Shown here: positions 32,945 to 44,815 of the stretch, piece after piece
How positions within the stretch are numbered: position 1 is the stretch's first letter
Layout of the letters: every line of letters starts with the position of its first letter
NCBI GenBank assembly: GCA_035578905.1
Contig: JAQJVL010000288.1
Span: forward strand, 558,001 to 622,000
Direction: 5' to 3'
Origin: Stictocephala bisonia
Taxonomy: Eukaryota; Arthropoda; Insecta; Hemiptera; Membracidae
DNA length: 64,000 nucleotides
The notes under the pieces: generated by a model
Told to the model about the DNA's origin: nothing
What the model saw: only the letters and a program-made list of their open reading frames with translations
Databases searched by the model: none
Program-made: the position numbers and the translations under genes

Positions 32945-33580
32945 TCGTGATATGACGTAATAATGAGCAAGACTCCCGAAACACGTTTCTGACAGTCACA
33001 TGTTTGGGTTATGTCGCTGTTTTAACAAAACCTTAAATCCGAAACCATTCAGAATTGATTTTAATCAAATTACGAGTAAATGCATATTTATTTTAATCAA
33101 TTATTCTTTTGAAACAAAATAACAAACGGCATTGTACTGTAATTTCTCATTATATGGCATTTTGAGTTGCACGTTAAATTCTGACATTTTAGATCAGATT
33201 TTGATTATTATTACGGTATTGAATCAACCAAAGTTTTGTTACGACAGTAATCTGAATTCCTTTCAGTAATTTATACACAAGTGATTTATGAACCTACTGT
33301 ATATATAGTTAAAATATATGCTACTAAAAGACAGAAAATAAATAAAACTAAAATTTTATGTGATATAAAAAAATTGAACAAATTTTAATAATATAAAAAA
33401 AGTAGCTAATATAAATAACACAATATATATTAAACAATATAGACAGTGTTTAAATATAACTCAATTTAATATTATATATATATTTTTTTTTTTTAGTTAG
33501 ACAGTTTCATATTCAATCGTTAACGTATTTTGTGAGTAAAATGTTAATCACACGTTGTGTTTTATTAACATAGCACTTCT
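32945..33580. other. AT-rich intergenic DNA, no gene seen
   Basis: Includes short (TA)n and a T13 run near 33480-33495. Confidence 0.5.
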
Positions 33581-33581
33581 A

Positions 33582-33938
33582 GGACGAGATTACTGGCCAT
33601 ATTTTGTGAGTATTCAATGGACGAGCTTATTGGCCATATTTTGTGAGTATTCAATGAACGAGCTTACTGGCCATATTTTGTGAGTATTCAATGGACGAGC
33701 TTACTGGCCATATTTTGTGAGTATTCAACGGACGAGCTTACTGGCCATACTTTGTGAGTATTCAATGGACGAGCTTACTGGCCATATTTTGTGAGTATTC
33801 AATGGATGAGCTTACTGGCCATATTTTGTGAGTATTCAATGGACGAGCTTAATGGCCATATTTTGTGAGTATTCAATGGACGAGCTTACTGGCCATATTT
33901 TGTGAGTATTCAATAGACGAGCTTACTGGCCATATTTT
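33582..33938 (+). repeat. 37-bp satellite, about 9.6 units
   Basis: The unit is gacgagcttactggccatat followed by tttgtgagtattcaatg. Copies are nearly identical (single changes such as gattac in the first and aatggc in one), so the array is young or homogenised. Confidence 0.95.
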
Positions 33939-33939
33939 G

Positions 33940-34770
33940 CAACGAAAGAGTTCTTAATTAAAATGTTGAAAAGGTATTTTAAACACAATGATTAATTGTG
34001 AGTAAAACGAACAAAATAACTGTAGTTTTCGTCATTATCATGTAGTCAAACAGTCTCTCCCTTTGTAATTACCTGAATATGTTCACTTAAGAGTAGTTCA
34101 CTACATTGTTCTAAACAGCAAACAAAGTTACCATTTTACAAGGTCCTTTAGGACAATATTTCGATATACGGCCATTATGGAAAAGACGGGAGGGGGGAGT
34201 GAGAGCAAGGGAACTGTTGGCATATTTCCATGCTTCCCTCTTTTCTCTAAACTGGCGTCTGGGGTGTATTTCTTCCCGGCATCGTCTTTAACGTGTTTTA
34301 AAATCATCCCATTTTGGATATTAGAGATTTGTCATTCTATGAATATGTTCAATTAATCTTTCATAGAAAAATAACGGTACAGAATAGCGTCAATATAGTG
34401 TCTATCAATAAATTATACACAAACTTTAACTGGTTGTTCACCCAACTACATACTAAATTACACATATCATACATTTAATATATAATACCATAGAAAAATT
34501 GCAGGCGAAAAGATTTATTCACTCGCCAGTTCACGTGGGTTTTTGATTACATTGTCATTATGTTAATTCGTTTTTCTATTTTCAAACATTGTCCATGTAA
34601 ACTTAACTTACGTAATTTATAATAAAATTAGCATCAATCATGACTTTCAAAGAAATTCTTATTTTTTTATATTCCTATATTTATTAGAAATAAAAATAAT
34701 TTGTAGTGTTTGTAAAGAATTTGTTATTTTCCTCTGCCGCGCTCATTATAGCTCGTCCCAGCCGCGGTTG
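33940..34770. other. AT-rich intergenic DNA, no gene seen
   Basis: A purine-rich patch (gggaggggggagtgagag near 34188-34205) is the only distinctive sequence. Confidence 0.5.
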
Positions 34771-34936
34771 TGCCGTGATCGAAAACTGGCGTTGTATGTA
34801 AAACGGGGTGTGACAAGGACAGTGAACGTGTCACGTTGGACACAACCCCCGCCCATCCGACACTCGTTTACTTTGATTAAACGTTTTGTCACAGAATATA
34901 CACTAAATCAAACAAAACTCTCGTCCCATCACGGCA
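34771..34936 (+). mobile_element. MITE family M2, copy 1
   Basis: Shares gtgatcgaaaact, tgtaaaac, ggacagtgaa, ccactcgtttac-like text, ctttgattaaacgtttt and aaacaaaactctcgt with 39548-39709 in the same orientation. Ends gtgat and atcac form a short inverted terminus, extended here to tgccgtgat/atcacggca. A 36-bp-family minisatellite fragment lies 260 bp downstream. Confidence 0.7.
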
Positions 34937-35197
34937 TTTCCATCAGCGTCACATTTCCTGTAGTGGAATTGAACAGCGAAAGCTTGAATTTAAATAAAAT
35001 GTGCCTTTATAAAAGTAATTTAACGTAAATATTAAGTTCTTACTCACAATTATGGATGCGTTTATGAAAAGAAAAAGTAGCAGTTATGGTAGAGAACAGT
35101 TGTAAACCTTATAAAACTCAGTGTTTACGACTTTGAAAAACTAAGAAAAGAACGTCTGTATTTAGTTAGAAGTAGAGTGCTCTTTTAATTTAGCCCT

Positions 35198-35255
35198 GAC
35201 CCACCCACCGATACACGTTTAGTGTTATTGACCCACCCATTCACGTACTGAGTTT
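35198..35255 (-). repeat. 36-bp minisatellite family, fragment (locus 2)
   Basis: One and a half units: gacccacccaccgatacacg then tattgacccacccattcacg. Confidence 0.7.
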
Positions 35256-36215
35256 GGCAGTGAGAGTTTTTTCTTTATAATATTATATTTGATCCAGGAC
35301 ATATTTAACGCAAATTGAAACATGCAGTAGAATATAAATAAATACATGTATGTACTGCGTATTGTTGAAAACTTCTTCGTTCAAAATTTATTCCGCCCAA
35401 AATAAAGTTTTTAACTGTTTATCACGCTATAGAGAAATGACAGATTCTTCTTACAAATAGGTGTAATTAATTTAATATTTTCATGTATGTATCATCGAAT
35501 AATTTCCTTGTTTTTATTTTATCTTTTGCTTAAAATAACTACATAGATCAATGGAGGATAATACACGCAGGATGTTCGTAATTTGATGTTAATTAATGTT
35601 GAAACATTCTAAAGGAAAGTCAGGTTTAGTTTTAACAAAGACTGCAATAACTTAATCCTCATCACTATTTTTGGATCACTTTGAACATCAGTTCAAATAA
35701 TTATGGCTCAATAAGTAGACAGAAAATAAAATAGTTATCTTTGAAGTAGGAGTAATTATCAGCTTCAAGAACACACAATTAAATTTTATTATTCAATATT
35801 TCCTTTTAAAAGACCAAAGAGCCGTTTTCATGCTAAGTAGGAATTGAAATGCGAGGCCGCAAGGTGCGCTTTTCAAAGGTAATGGAGTTCAACAAACAGC
35901 CTGGGCCTGATGACATCGCCAGCTTTCATAACTAATTTATCTCTTTTATCAACTTTGAACAAACGATTATTGGTTCAGAAATACAATTTTCAACGGTGAT
36001 ACGTCACAGCACCGTTCATCCAAGGACCTTCCATTACCGTATTATTTGTTTATTGTAGGAGTTCATTTTTTTTTTTTAATTCTATTTTGTGATTCTTAAA
36101 GTATACGTTTTTAATTTTTTAAATAAAATGCATGCGTTCTATCAAAATAATGTGTTGTATGTTAAATATGGGATGCCACTCTAGAAAATAAAATATTAAG
36201 AGTGTAACGCAAAAC
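35256..36215. other. AT-rich intergenic DNA, no gene seen
   Basis: No feature recognised. Confidence 0.5.
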
Positions 36216-36216
36216 T

Positions 36217-36654
36217 GATCAATAACACTACCTGTATGAGTGAGTTGGTGTGTCAATATCACTGCACGTGTATGGGTGGGTATATACTGGTGCACCTCTA
36301 TAGGAGGGTGGTTCAATAAAACTGTACGTGTATGATTGGGAGGGTGGGTCAATAACACTGTACGTTTATTGGTGGGCGGGTGGGTTAATAACAGAACGTG
36401 TATGGATGGGTGATTGGGTCAATTACTAGTGTTCCTCTCTATAGGAGGGTGAGTCAATAAAAATGTACCTATGTGATTGGGAGGGTGGGTCAATAACACT
36501 GTACGTTTATTGGTGGGCGGGTGGGTCAATAACATTGTGCCTGTATGGGTGGGTGGATGGATCAGTACTAGTTTACCTCTATAGGAGAGAGGGTTGATAA
36601 CACTGAACGTATATGGGTGGAAGTTTGGGTGGATTAATCACACTCTACGTGTAT
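36217..36654 (+). repeat. 36-bp minisatellite family, diverged array (locus 3)
   Basis: About twelve units, such as tcaataacactgtacg then tttattggtgggcgggtggg, alternating with a form containing cctctataggaggg. More diverged than the large array at 41.2 kb, and the middle differs enough to count as a subfamily. Confidence 0.85.
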
Positions 36655-36659
36655 ATTTC

Positions 36660-39310
36660 ACCTAAAACCTTAATGAACTGTGTTCAATTAAATTTATATT
36701 ATAAAACAAACTTAAAAAAAAAAGTTTTTTACGTTGTATGCATGGTTGTGAACTAAATTATATTGCGCTTTTATTTTATATTTTAAACTCCATTTGCCAG
36801 TTCACCTGGGCCTGCAGGTCTGTGCACTGAATTATGAGTGAATTAATGAGTGAACTACCGACTGTCGGCTTAGTTAGGAATTCGAACCGATATCCGCAGA
36901 GAACGTAGGTATTTTTTATAGAGAATTTAAAATCATAATTGTCAGTAATTGCATTAAATTTGAACTAACAAATAAATTATCCCCTTAAATTTAAAAAAAA
37001 AACTTTTGAAGTTAACTTACAAACTATAATGTGGCTTGGTTAGTTGCAATTCCAGATAAAATCAGCTTCTGCTTTGTGAACTGAGCAAACCGTGCCAATT
37101 TGCTCGCAGCGAATTAATTAGCGGTATGCCGTTCGTTGAGCAAACGATTCCACATCTCTACAACCCCTTCCTCACTAAGTAATAGCTAGTTAATTATTAA
37201 CAGTTCCATTTTTAGTGGTGCAGTTTGTGCGCTTCTAATGGAACCAGATGTCACAAAAGACGGTTGTATGTACACTACACTCCGCCTTTTGAGTAAATTA
37301 TTTTGTTCTTTAAACGCTGTTTATTCAAGTACCTAAATTAGTTTAATATTTTTCTATAGTTTTAAGTGTTTCATTTCGACTTCTAGATTTAAAACTAAGA
37401 TTATTGTTCTTTTTGTTGGAACGAGGAGGTTGGCTGATTAAGTTGTGTGTCAATTTCTAATATACAAGTGATTTTAAATTATGTAAAACACAATAATATG
37501 AACACATAACAAAATGTACACTTAGAATAATTATTGGTCATGGACCCAAGTGTAAATACTGTTTAGATACATCTAAATATATTCAATTACCAATAATAAA
37601 TTTACATATTATTTATTTTATATTAGTTAAAGAGTACTATGAAATTTGGGGGGTAAAAAAAAAAAAAAAAAGGGCTGGTTAAGAGTTTATGAAATTTGAC
37701 TGCCGTTGTTTTATTAAATTATGTTATGCCTAGTTTAAATGTTGAGTTTATGTATGGCATATAAATAACATTACGAAGTAAGAAAGTTTTATATTTTTTC
37801 GTTATGTAATGGAATTAATGCTACCTAACCATAAAATTTCCTTTTTGATTATACTTGTAAGAATCTTAGCATTACTATTAATTAATCTGCAAGATTGTGT
37901 AGTGTTTTGAACTTAATGTTACTATCGAAAGGTATTATTCGGTTATAATGTATTTGCTCTTTCTTTTGATTTACATTGTGATGTTCGTATAATATACTTT
38001 CAATTCATATATAATAATAGATATATTATTATTATTGCTGTCATATAATCTTTAAACTTGATACATGGGTTAGTTTGTTAGTATTGTAGTGCTCAGATGC
38101 ATGTTACTATAGATAAAAGAACTTAGTTTATGTGAGTGACGATGCCTATGCAGTCTTGTAAATTTATTTGATGTATTTTGTTTTTTTAGCTAATTAAATA
38201 ATTGAATTTATGGCTTGCGAAGTAGGTGATTGGGGAAGAGACACAGGTTGGCGGCACGCTACTGTCCTGACTGCATCATTTACTATTAGTTTTTGTTTTC
38301 TGAATACACTGACAGTCGCGTTGTTGTTTTCGATCTTGACTCTAGAGACGCTGACATCCAAGCTCAGCAGCAATCTTTCTGTTGAATATTTATTTGCGTT
38401 GTTTCTATCTTGGTTTAAATTGAACTCGTCCCGCCATCAAATCTGAATGTTTCCCTTCCTCCTCCCAATATTTCCCGAGTGGGAGTAACCTTTCTCTTTA
38501 CCACGACCACCCTCCTATTTACATTTTAAACTCATTGTCATTCCCACTGGATTAAGATAAACTATTGCACTGAAATATTTTGAGTATAATTTTTTTTTCT
38601 GAATAGTTGTTGAGAAGTTCTTTCTAAAAATTAAATGTAATGTACTATAACACCTAGTAATAAGTGTTAGCCTGATGAAAATTTAAATATTTGTAGATAG
38701 TTATATTTTTCCAGATTCCAAATTGAAAATTACGTTTTTTTTACTTATAATTATTTAGTCTAATAACGTTAGTCACGAGGTGACACGAAGGAGAAGAGAA
38801 AAAGCGTGCAGTAACCAAAGGCGAGTTATGTCCTTAATTCCAGAGCACAAGTAGGAACACCACTCAATGTTTTTAGACCAGTACGTATTATGAAGGCTCG
38901 CCATTCAACTGTCTCTGGACCAGTCTCTTCAGTTCCAACCTGTGTACAGAGATGTCTGCACTCAAACTCATTGCGCCTAATGCTCAGCCTTTCTCATACG
39001 GTATAACTTCTACATTTTTGATTATGGAAGTGACAAAAGTATTATTATGATGCCCAAAAGTTGTATTACCGGATGTATCATTTAATTAAGTACAAATAAA
39101 TTAATCTAGTGCGTATTCAGATCATTTTCTCAGGTACTGTTACCAACTATTCTGTTTGGCACCTCATTCTACACATCGCCGCTTTAAAAATAAGGGCTGT
39201 TTAAATGTTTAGCTGTTAATCGTACTATAGTTAAAATACTAATCAACAAAGTAGAACTTTTAATTAATTTACAACAATAACTGACTAACTGTGGGTAAAA
39301 ACAGCGCAAT
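36660..39310. other. AT-rich intergenic DNA, no gene seen
   Basis: A B-box-like ggttcgaattcc lies on the minus strand at about 36889-36900, possible remains of a tRNA-derived element. A 17-A run is near 37655. The 78-codon ORF at 38210-38446 has no recognisable domain. Confidence 0.45.
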
Positions 39311-39314
39311 GGAG

Positions 39315-39372
39315 TAGGTGGGCGGTCCATTACTACCGTACGCGTATGGGTGGGTGGGTGGATAGTTATTAC
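39315..39372 (+). repeat. 36-bp minisatellite family, fragment (locus 4)
   Basis: gtaggtgggcggtccattac, then cgtacgcgtatgggtggg and further tgggtgg: about one and a half units. Confidence 0.7.
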
Positions 39373-39547
39373 ATTCATTATAACTAGCAACACTTTTACT
39401 GACATACTTTAGTGCTTTTTCAATATTATGTATTGCGATTTTTGTAATATTGTATTTTGCATTCGAAAAATACGATTTGCATATAATTTATATTCAGTGG
39501 AAGGCGCAATTCCCCTCGGAAGTTATTGTCTCACTCCATCAGCTATC

Positions 39548-39709
39548 GTGATCGAAAACTGCCGTTCTATGTAAAACCGGGCGTGACGGGGACAGTGAAT
39601 GTGTCGTGTCGAACACAAAGGCACTTCCCCCTCCCCGCCACTCGTTTACTTTGATTAAACGTTTTTAACAGAATATACACAAAATCAAACAAAACTCTCG
39701 TTCCATCAC
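39548..39709 (+). mobile_element. MITE family M2, copy 2
   Basis: Second copy of the element at 34771 with gtgatcgaaaact, gtgacggggacagtgaatgt, ctcgtttactttgattaaac and caaaactctcgttccatcac. Again a 36-bp-family fragment is close by (176 bp upstream). Confidence 0.7.
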
Positions 39710-39714
39710 TACAT

Positions 39715-40600
39715 TGCCCTTAGTAGTGTATGTCAGCTGTGTTAATGCTTGTATAACTATATTGTTGTTTGTTAGAACTTAAGAAATATTTTAATTTTGA
39801 TTATACTTTATTTCACGATGTATTATGCTCATGTTCAACTAATATTCAATTGATTTTTAAATATTTATAGTTGAGGTTTTAGAATAAAACTATCAGAAAA
39901 ATGATTCCCATCTAAGTTCTGATAAAGTTAAAAAATATAATCTGATAAGTGTTTTGTGAAAGTGTGGTGATCGACCACCAAATATTTTTCATATACCTTT
40001 GTCTCCCACCTGCCCACGCACAAACGACATTGATGGACCTCCATTTTTCCACAACTCACCATTATAACCTCATCTACTCCATACAGCAAACGGTGGTTGG
40101 AAAACGTGTTGCAAGAGTTCCAGATTTGGTCAAAGTATTCCCGCGCTTGCGCACTGCCGAGCAACCCTCGAGAGGCTGAATGACTATTCCGAGGGAAGCC
40201 TATTCCGAACAACCTCTCACATCACCCCGAAGGGATCAGGAGGTTTTTCGGTATGGCTTGCTGCGCTCGAAACAGAGGCCACCGCCGTTCGCCAGCGCCA
40301 GCTATCTGGCTGGGGTGTTATCGCATTCATCCTGAGCGTCTAACACCTCAGATTACAGAGTAATCCCGCCCGAGGACGGAGAGCAAACTTATGACATGAC
40401 TACAACCCACTACCACTGCGAGTCCATGCCTCAAATGGTGGAGGTACAACAACCACTTGTTGGAAGCCGTAATGCTTCCCCGCCCCAGTAGTACGTGTCT
40501 TACGGTCAACATGTGGAACCGTTATTCAGACGGAGTTTCAGGATAGTAGTCCGAGGACCAAAACTCTGTCCACGCCGGCTAACAGATTTGTTCAATGAAT
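39715..40600. other. AT-rich then GC-richer unique DNA, no gene identified
   Basis: From about 39990 to 40600 composition turns clearly GC-richer, ending at a 33-bp satellite. Overlapping ORFs on both strands (39928-40212, 39949-40179) have no domain I know. It might be transposon or retroelement sequence. Confidence 0.35.
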
Positions 40601-40604
40601 ATCA

Positions 40605-41216
40605 CCAAGAAGGTCGCGTCATCTGTGAAATCCACAAGCAAGTTTCGCCTTAAAGTAGAGATACTATAAGCGACTCTCGCCAGAAAGTAGCGATCCAACA
40701 GCAGATCTCGCGAGTAGTCGTGAAGTACCACAAGCAAGTCTCACCTAAAGATGTGAGGTACCTCAAGCAGGTTTCACCAAAAGGTGTAAGGTGCCTCAAG
40801 CAGGTCTCACCAAAAGGTGTGAGGTATCTCAAGCAGGTCTCACCAAAAGGTATACGGTGACTCAAGTAGGTTTCACCAAAAGGTGAAAGGTGCATCAAGC
40901 TGATCTCACCAAAAGGTATAAGGTGCCACAAGCAGGTCTCACCAAAAGGTGTCCCTCGGTGCCTCAAGCAGGTTTCACCAAAAGGTGAAAGGTGCATCAA
41001 GCAGATCTCACCAAAAGTTGTAAAGTGCCTCCAAGCACGTCTCACCAAGAGGAGTAAGGTACCTCAAACAGGTCTCACCAAAAGTTGTAAGGTACCACAA
41101 GCAGGTCTCACATAAAAGGTGTAAGGTGCCTCAAGCAGGTCTCACCAAAATGTCTAAGGTGCCTCAAGCAGGTATCTCCAAAAGGTGTAACGTGCCTCAA
41201 GCAGGTCTCACGAAAA
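40605..41216 (+). repeat. 33-bp satellite (left part, diverged at its left end)
   Basis: Units run gtgaggtgcctcaagcaggt then ctcaccaaaaggt, about 15 clear copies from 40720 and several eroded ones back to about 40605. The period is a multiple of three, so the minus strand is open as an 11-residue repeat (HLTPFGETCLR type). It is cut at 41216 by the 36-bp array and resumes for one unit at 42853. Confidence 0.9.
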
Positions 41217-42852
41217 ATTACCACTGTACGTGTATGGGTGGGCGGGTGGGTCATTACCACTGTACGTGTAAGGGCGGGCGGCTGGGTCATTACCACTGTA
41301 TCTGTATGGGCGGGCGACTGGGTCATTACCACTGTACGTGTAAGGGCGGGCGGCTGGGTCATTACCACTGTATGTGTAAGGGCGGGCAACTGGGTCATTA
41401 CCACTGTACGTGTAAGGGCGGGCGGCTGGGTCATTACCACTGTACGTGTAAGGGCAGGCGGCTGGGTCATTACCACTGTATCTGTATGGGCGGGCGACTG
41501 GGTCATTACCACTGTACGTGTAAGGGCGGGCGGCTGGGTCATTACCACTGTATGTGTAAGGGCGGGCAACTGGGTCATTACCACTGTACGTGTAAGGGCG
41601 GGCGGGTGGGTCATTACCACTGTACGTGTAAGGGCGGGCGGCTGGGTCATTACCACTGTATCTGTATGGGCGGGCGACTGGGTCATTACCACTGTACGTG
41701 TAAGGGCGGGCGGCTGGGTCATTACCACTGTATGTGTAAGGGCGGGCAACTGGGTCATTACCACTGTACGTGTAAGGGCGGGCGGCTGGGTCATTACCAC
41801 TGTACGTGTAAGGGCAGGCGGCTGGGTCATTACCACTGTACGTGTAAGGGCAGGCGGCTGGGTCATTACCACTGTTCGTGTATGGGTGGGCGGCTGGGTC
41901 ATTACCACTGTACGTGTAAGGGCGGGCGGGTGGGTCATTACCACTGTACGTGTAAGGGCGGGCGGCTGGGTCATTACCACTGTATCTGTATGGGCGGGCG
42001 ACTGGGTCATTACCACTGTACGTGTAAGGGCGGGCGGCTGGGTCATTACCACTGTATGTGTAAGGGCGGGCAACTGGGTCATTACCACTGTACGTGTATG
42101 GGTGGGCGGCTGGGTCATTACCACTGTACGTGTAAGGGCAGGCGGCTGGGTCATTAACACTGTACGTGTAAGGGCGGGCGGCTGGGTCATTACCACTGTA
42201 TGTGTAAGGGCGGGCAACTGGGTCATTACCACTGTACGTGTATGGGTGGGCGGCTGGGTCATTACCACTGTACGTGTAAGGGCAGGCGGCTGGGTCATTA
42301 CCACTGTATGTGTATGGGCGGGCGACTGGGTCATTACCATTGTACGTGTATGGGCGGGCGGCTGGGTCATTTACCACTGTATGTGTATGGGCGGGCGACT
42401 GGGTCATTACCACTGTATGTGTATGGGCGGGCGACTGGGTCATTACCATTGTACGTGTATGGGCGGGCGGCTGGGTCATTACCACTGTATGTGTAAGGGC
42501 GGGCAACTGGGTCATTACCACTGTACATGCATGGGCGGGCGGATGGGTCATTACCACTGTACGTGTAAGGGCGGGCGGCTGGGTCATTACCACTGTATCT
42601 GTATGGGCGGGCGACTGGGTCATTACCACTGTACGTGTAAGGGCGGGCGGCTGGGTCATTACCACTGTATGTGTAAGGGCAGGCGGCTGGGTCATTACCA
42701 CTGTATGTGTAAGGGCGGGCAACTGGGTCATTACCACTGTACGTGTATGGGCGGGCGGCTGGGTCATTACCACTGTATGTGTATGGGCGGGCGACTGGGT
42801 CATTACCATTGTACGTGTATGGGCGGGCGGCTGGGTCATTTACCACTGTATG
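41217..42852 (+). repeat. 36-bp G-rich satellite, large array (locus 5), about 45 units
   Basis: The unit is attaccactgtacgtgtaag then ggcgggcggctgggtc. Monomer types differ at three places (acgtgtaag, atctgtatg, atgtgtaag; cggctg, cgactg, caactg) and recur in blocks of five (180 bp at the left end: 41296, 41476, 41656). The 36-bp period keeps frames open on both strands, hence very long ORFs (up to 549 codons) of a 12-residue repeat. Some units (for example near 41236) read gggtgggcgggtggg, four G3 runs fit for a G-quadruplex. Confidence 0.95.
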
Positions 42853-42886
42853 TAAAAGGTGTAAGGTTCCACAAGCAGACGGTGTA
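42853..42886 (+). repeat. 33-bp satellite, right remnant
   Basis: aaaaggtgtaaggttccaca then agcagacggtg is one unit of the array that stops at 41216. The four bases aaaa are present at both junctions. Confidence 0.8.
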
Positions 42887-42889
42887 ACT

Positions 42890-44815
42890 CTTATAATTTT
42901 TATTTGTTCTCAACTCACATTTCTCTGTTAAATTAACAACTCTTGTGTCCATTTTAACAAACACACTACTCAGCTATATTGAACATGTCAATATATTATC
43001 TATCAAATGTTCCTGAACTGTTTGTATTGAACATTAAAATGTGAATTGTTTAACTATTTAATTTCAGATATGTTCAAATCTCGTGTTAACCATACTTCGT
43101 AATTCTGTGTTGTCAATATAGTTATCATTTATAAATTATTGTTAAAATGAATATTATTTGGATTTAGCTTTACTATAGTTCATTCTGATATTTAAAATAA
43201 TAACTATGCCTACTAACATGAAGGAATGACCACTATCGTTTTTTTGCATTGTTTAGACCTGTAACATAATCTAGATTGTTTTATTTGAGATTTGTTGTAC
43301 TGTCTTCATTAATACTCGGCCCAAAAAGGGAAACAATCATTTTTAGATAGAAAACATGCATGTATTTCTGTATAGCGGTGACACCTGAAAAATTGCTTGT
43401 AATATTTAATTTCAGATAAACAAAATGAACAGTGCTCCCCCGAGATGACTCTGGCCAGAAACTCATTTCAGCAATTACAAATTAATTATCATCCTGAATC
43501 AACAGACTTGCTGGGACGCTTGTTTTTGTTATTTTTTGTTTTTTTGTTTTGTTTAGCTGGAGTTATTATTAAAAAGCATAGCTCATTATATTTTTTATAA
43601 GCTCTCTTCTTTGATTAGTGTTATAAAACGCAAAATTATTATATTTTATGACTTGGTGGGGATAGCTTTTTAATAGCAATTTATCTAAAATAAGTGCATT
43701 TCTTAATATTTTCCTTCTCTTTCTAAAATAATAGATAATTTTCAAAATAAACAAACTATTTTACGGTTTGGAAGTGTTGTTTATTTTATGGAAACTATTA
43801 AGTTATTTGGTTTTTACACAATAGTTAGTGTATTAAAACAGTAAGAACACAGCAGTTCTACTCTTAGCAAGTAAAATTGGATAGTATGTTTGATAAAATT
43901 TATTTTAAACTGAATATTTTAAAAATCTTATCGCACATAACTATATTAAAATTCAGATCGAGTAACTTGTTAGTTATGTTTAGTGAAAAAAACCATTCAT
44001 TAAATAGAAAATGCCATAAAGATCTCTATGGCACCATGGCAACAAAATAACTTATTTTATACACTTAGTATATTTAGAGTTAAGAATTCTATTGCTTCCT
44101 TTTGTGAAACATTTCCTTGAGCTATTCGTTTTTTTTTTCATTTCTTTAGATAGTTTTTTTGTCTGTTTTGTGTTTCTACAAAGGTGTATTTTGTGACGTT
44201 TATTTTTTCTGTGCTTTATGACCATTTTGCTTTTAGTTATTTTTGTATATTTTTTCCTACGTAATTAGAACCAGCCGAGTTATTATTTTCTTTGCCATAC
44301 CTCCTTAATCGTCTTACCTTTAAGGTTTAGAGGGCCATTAGGTTTGACGGTTGTTGGTGTGTAATATTTTGAAACTCTTTGAGACTCTCTGCTGTTAGCT
44401 GAAAAATTGCTCATAAGCTTCAAACTACATGAGCAATTTGAATGCAATTAAAAATACTGTTTGAAGAGAATGTTGTACATTTATATACAAAAATTTTAAA
44501 AAATTCAAGTAAACTGTGTGAAATTACAGAGATTTCACGGGTAACTTTAGTTGAACCTGTGTAATTGCAGACGTTAGGGGCTCCTTACTGATTGCGTAGG
44601 TTCATTTTAACATCCAATCTGACAAAGTACTACATTGATTATTGAATTATATGACTACAGAAGCTTCATTCCAGAAATGAATACATGTATCCCCAGGACT
44701 ATCGCGCATCGGGCCGGTAACTACTGCAGGGATGTAATATCTGTCGCTCGAGGGCGGGCTTTGCCGACCGGCTTTGAGGCCTGTCAACCCCTCTTGTCAA
44801 TATCTATGTGTACAC
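42890..44815. other. AT-rich intergenic DNA, no gene seen
   Basis: Only short spurious ORFs; a T-rich stretch at 43520-43555. Confidence 0.5.

Noticed and set aside
33582..33938. Possible CRISPR array (regular 37-bp repeats)
   Set aside because: The copies are head to tail with no unique spacers, and the genome is eukaryotic.
40650..41048. Minus-strand 132-codon ORF with an 11-residue repeat resembling an antifreeze- or cuticle-like repeat protein
   Set aside because: By-product of the 33-bp satellite.
41108..42887. ORFs of 343-549 codons on both strands looking like large repeat proteins
   Set aside because: They lie wholly in satellite DNA whose 36-bp period keeps every stop-free frame open; several overlap in different frames and on opposite strands, and none has a promoter or non-repeat domain.
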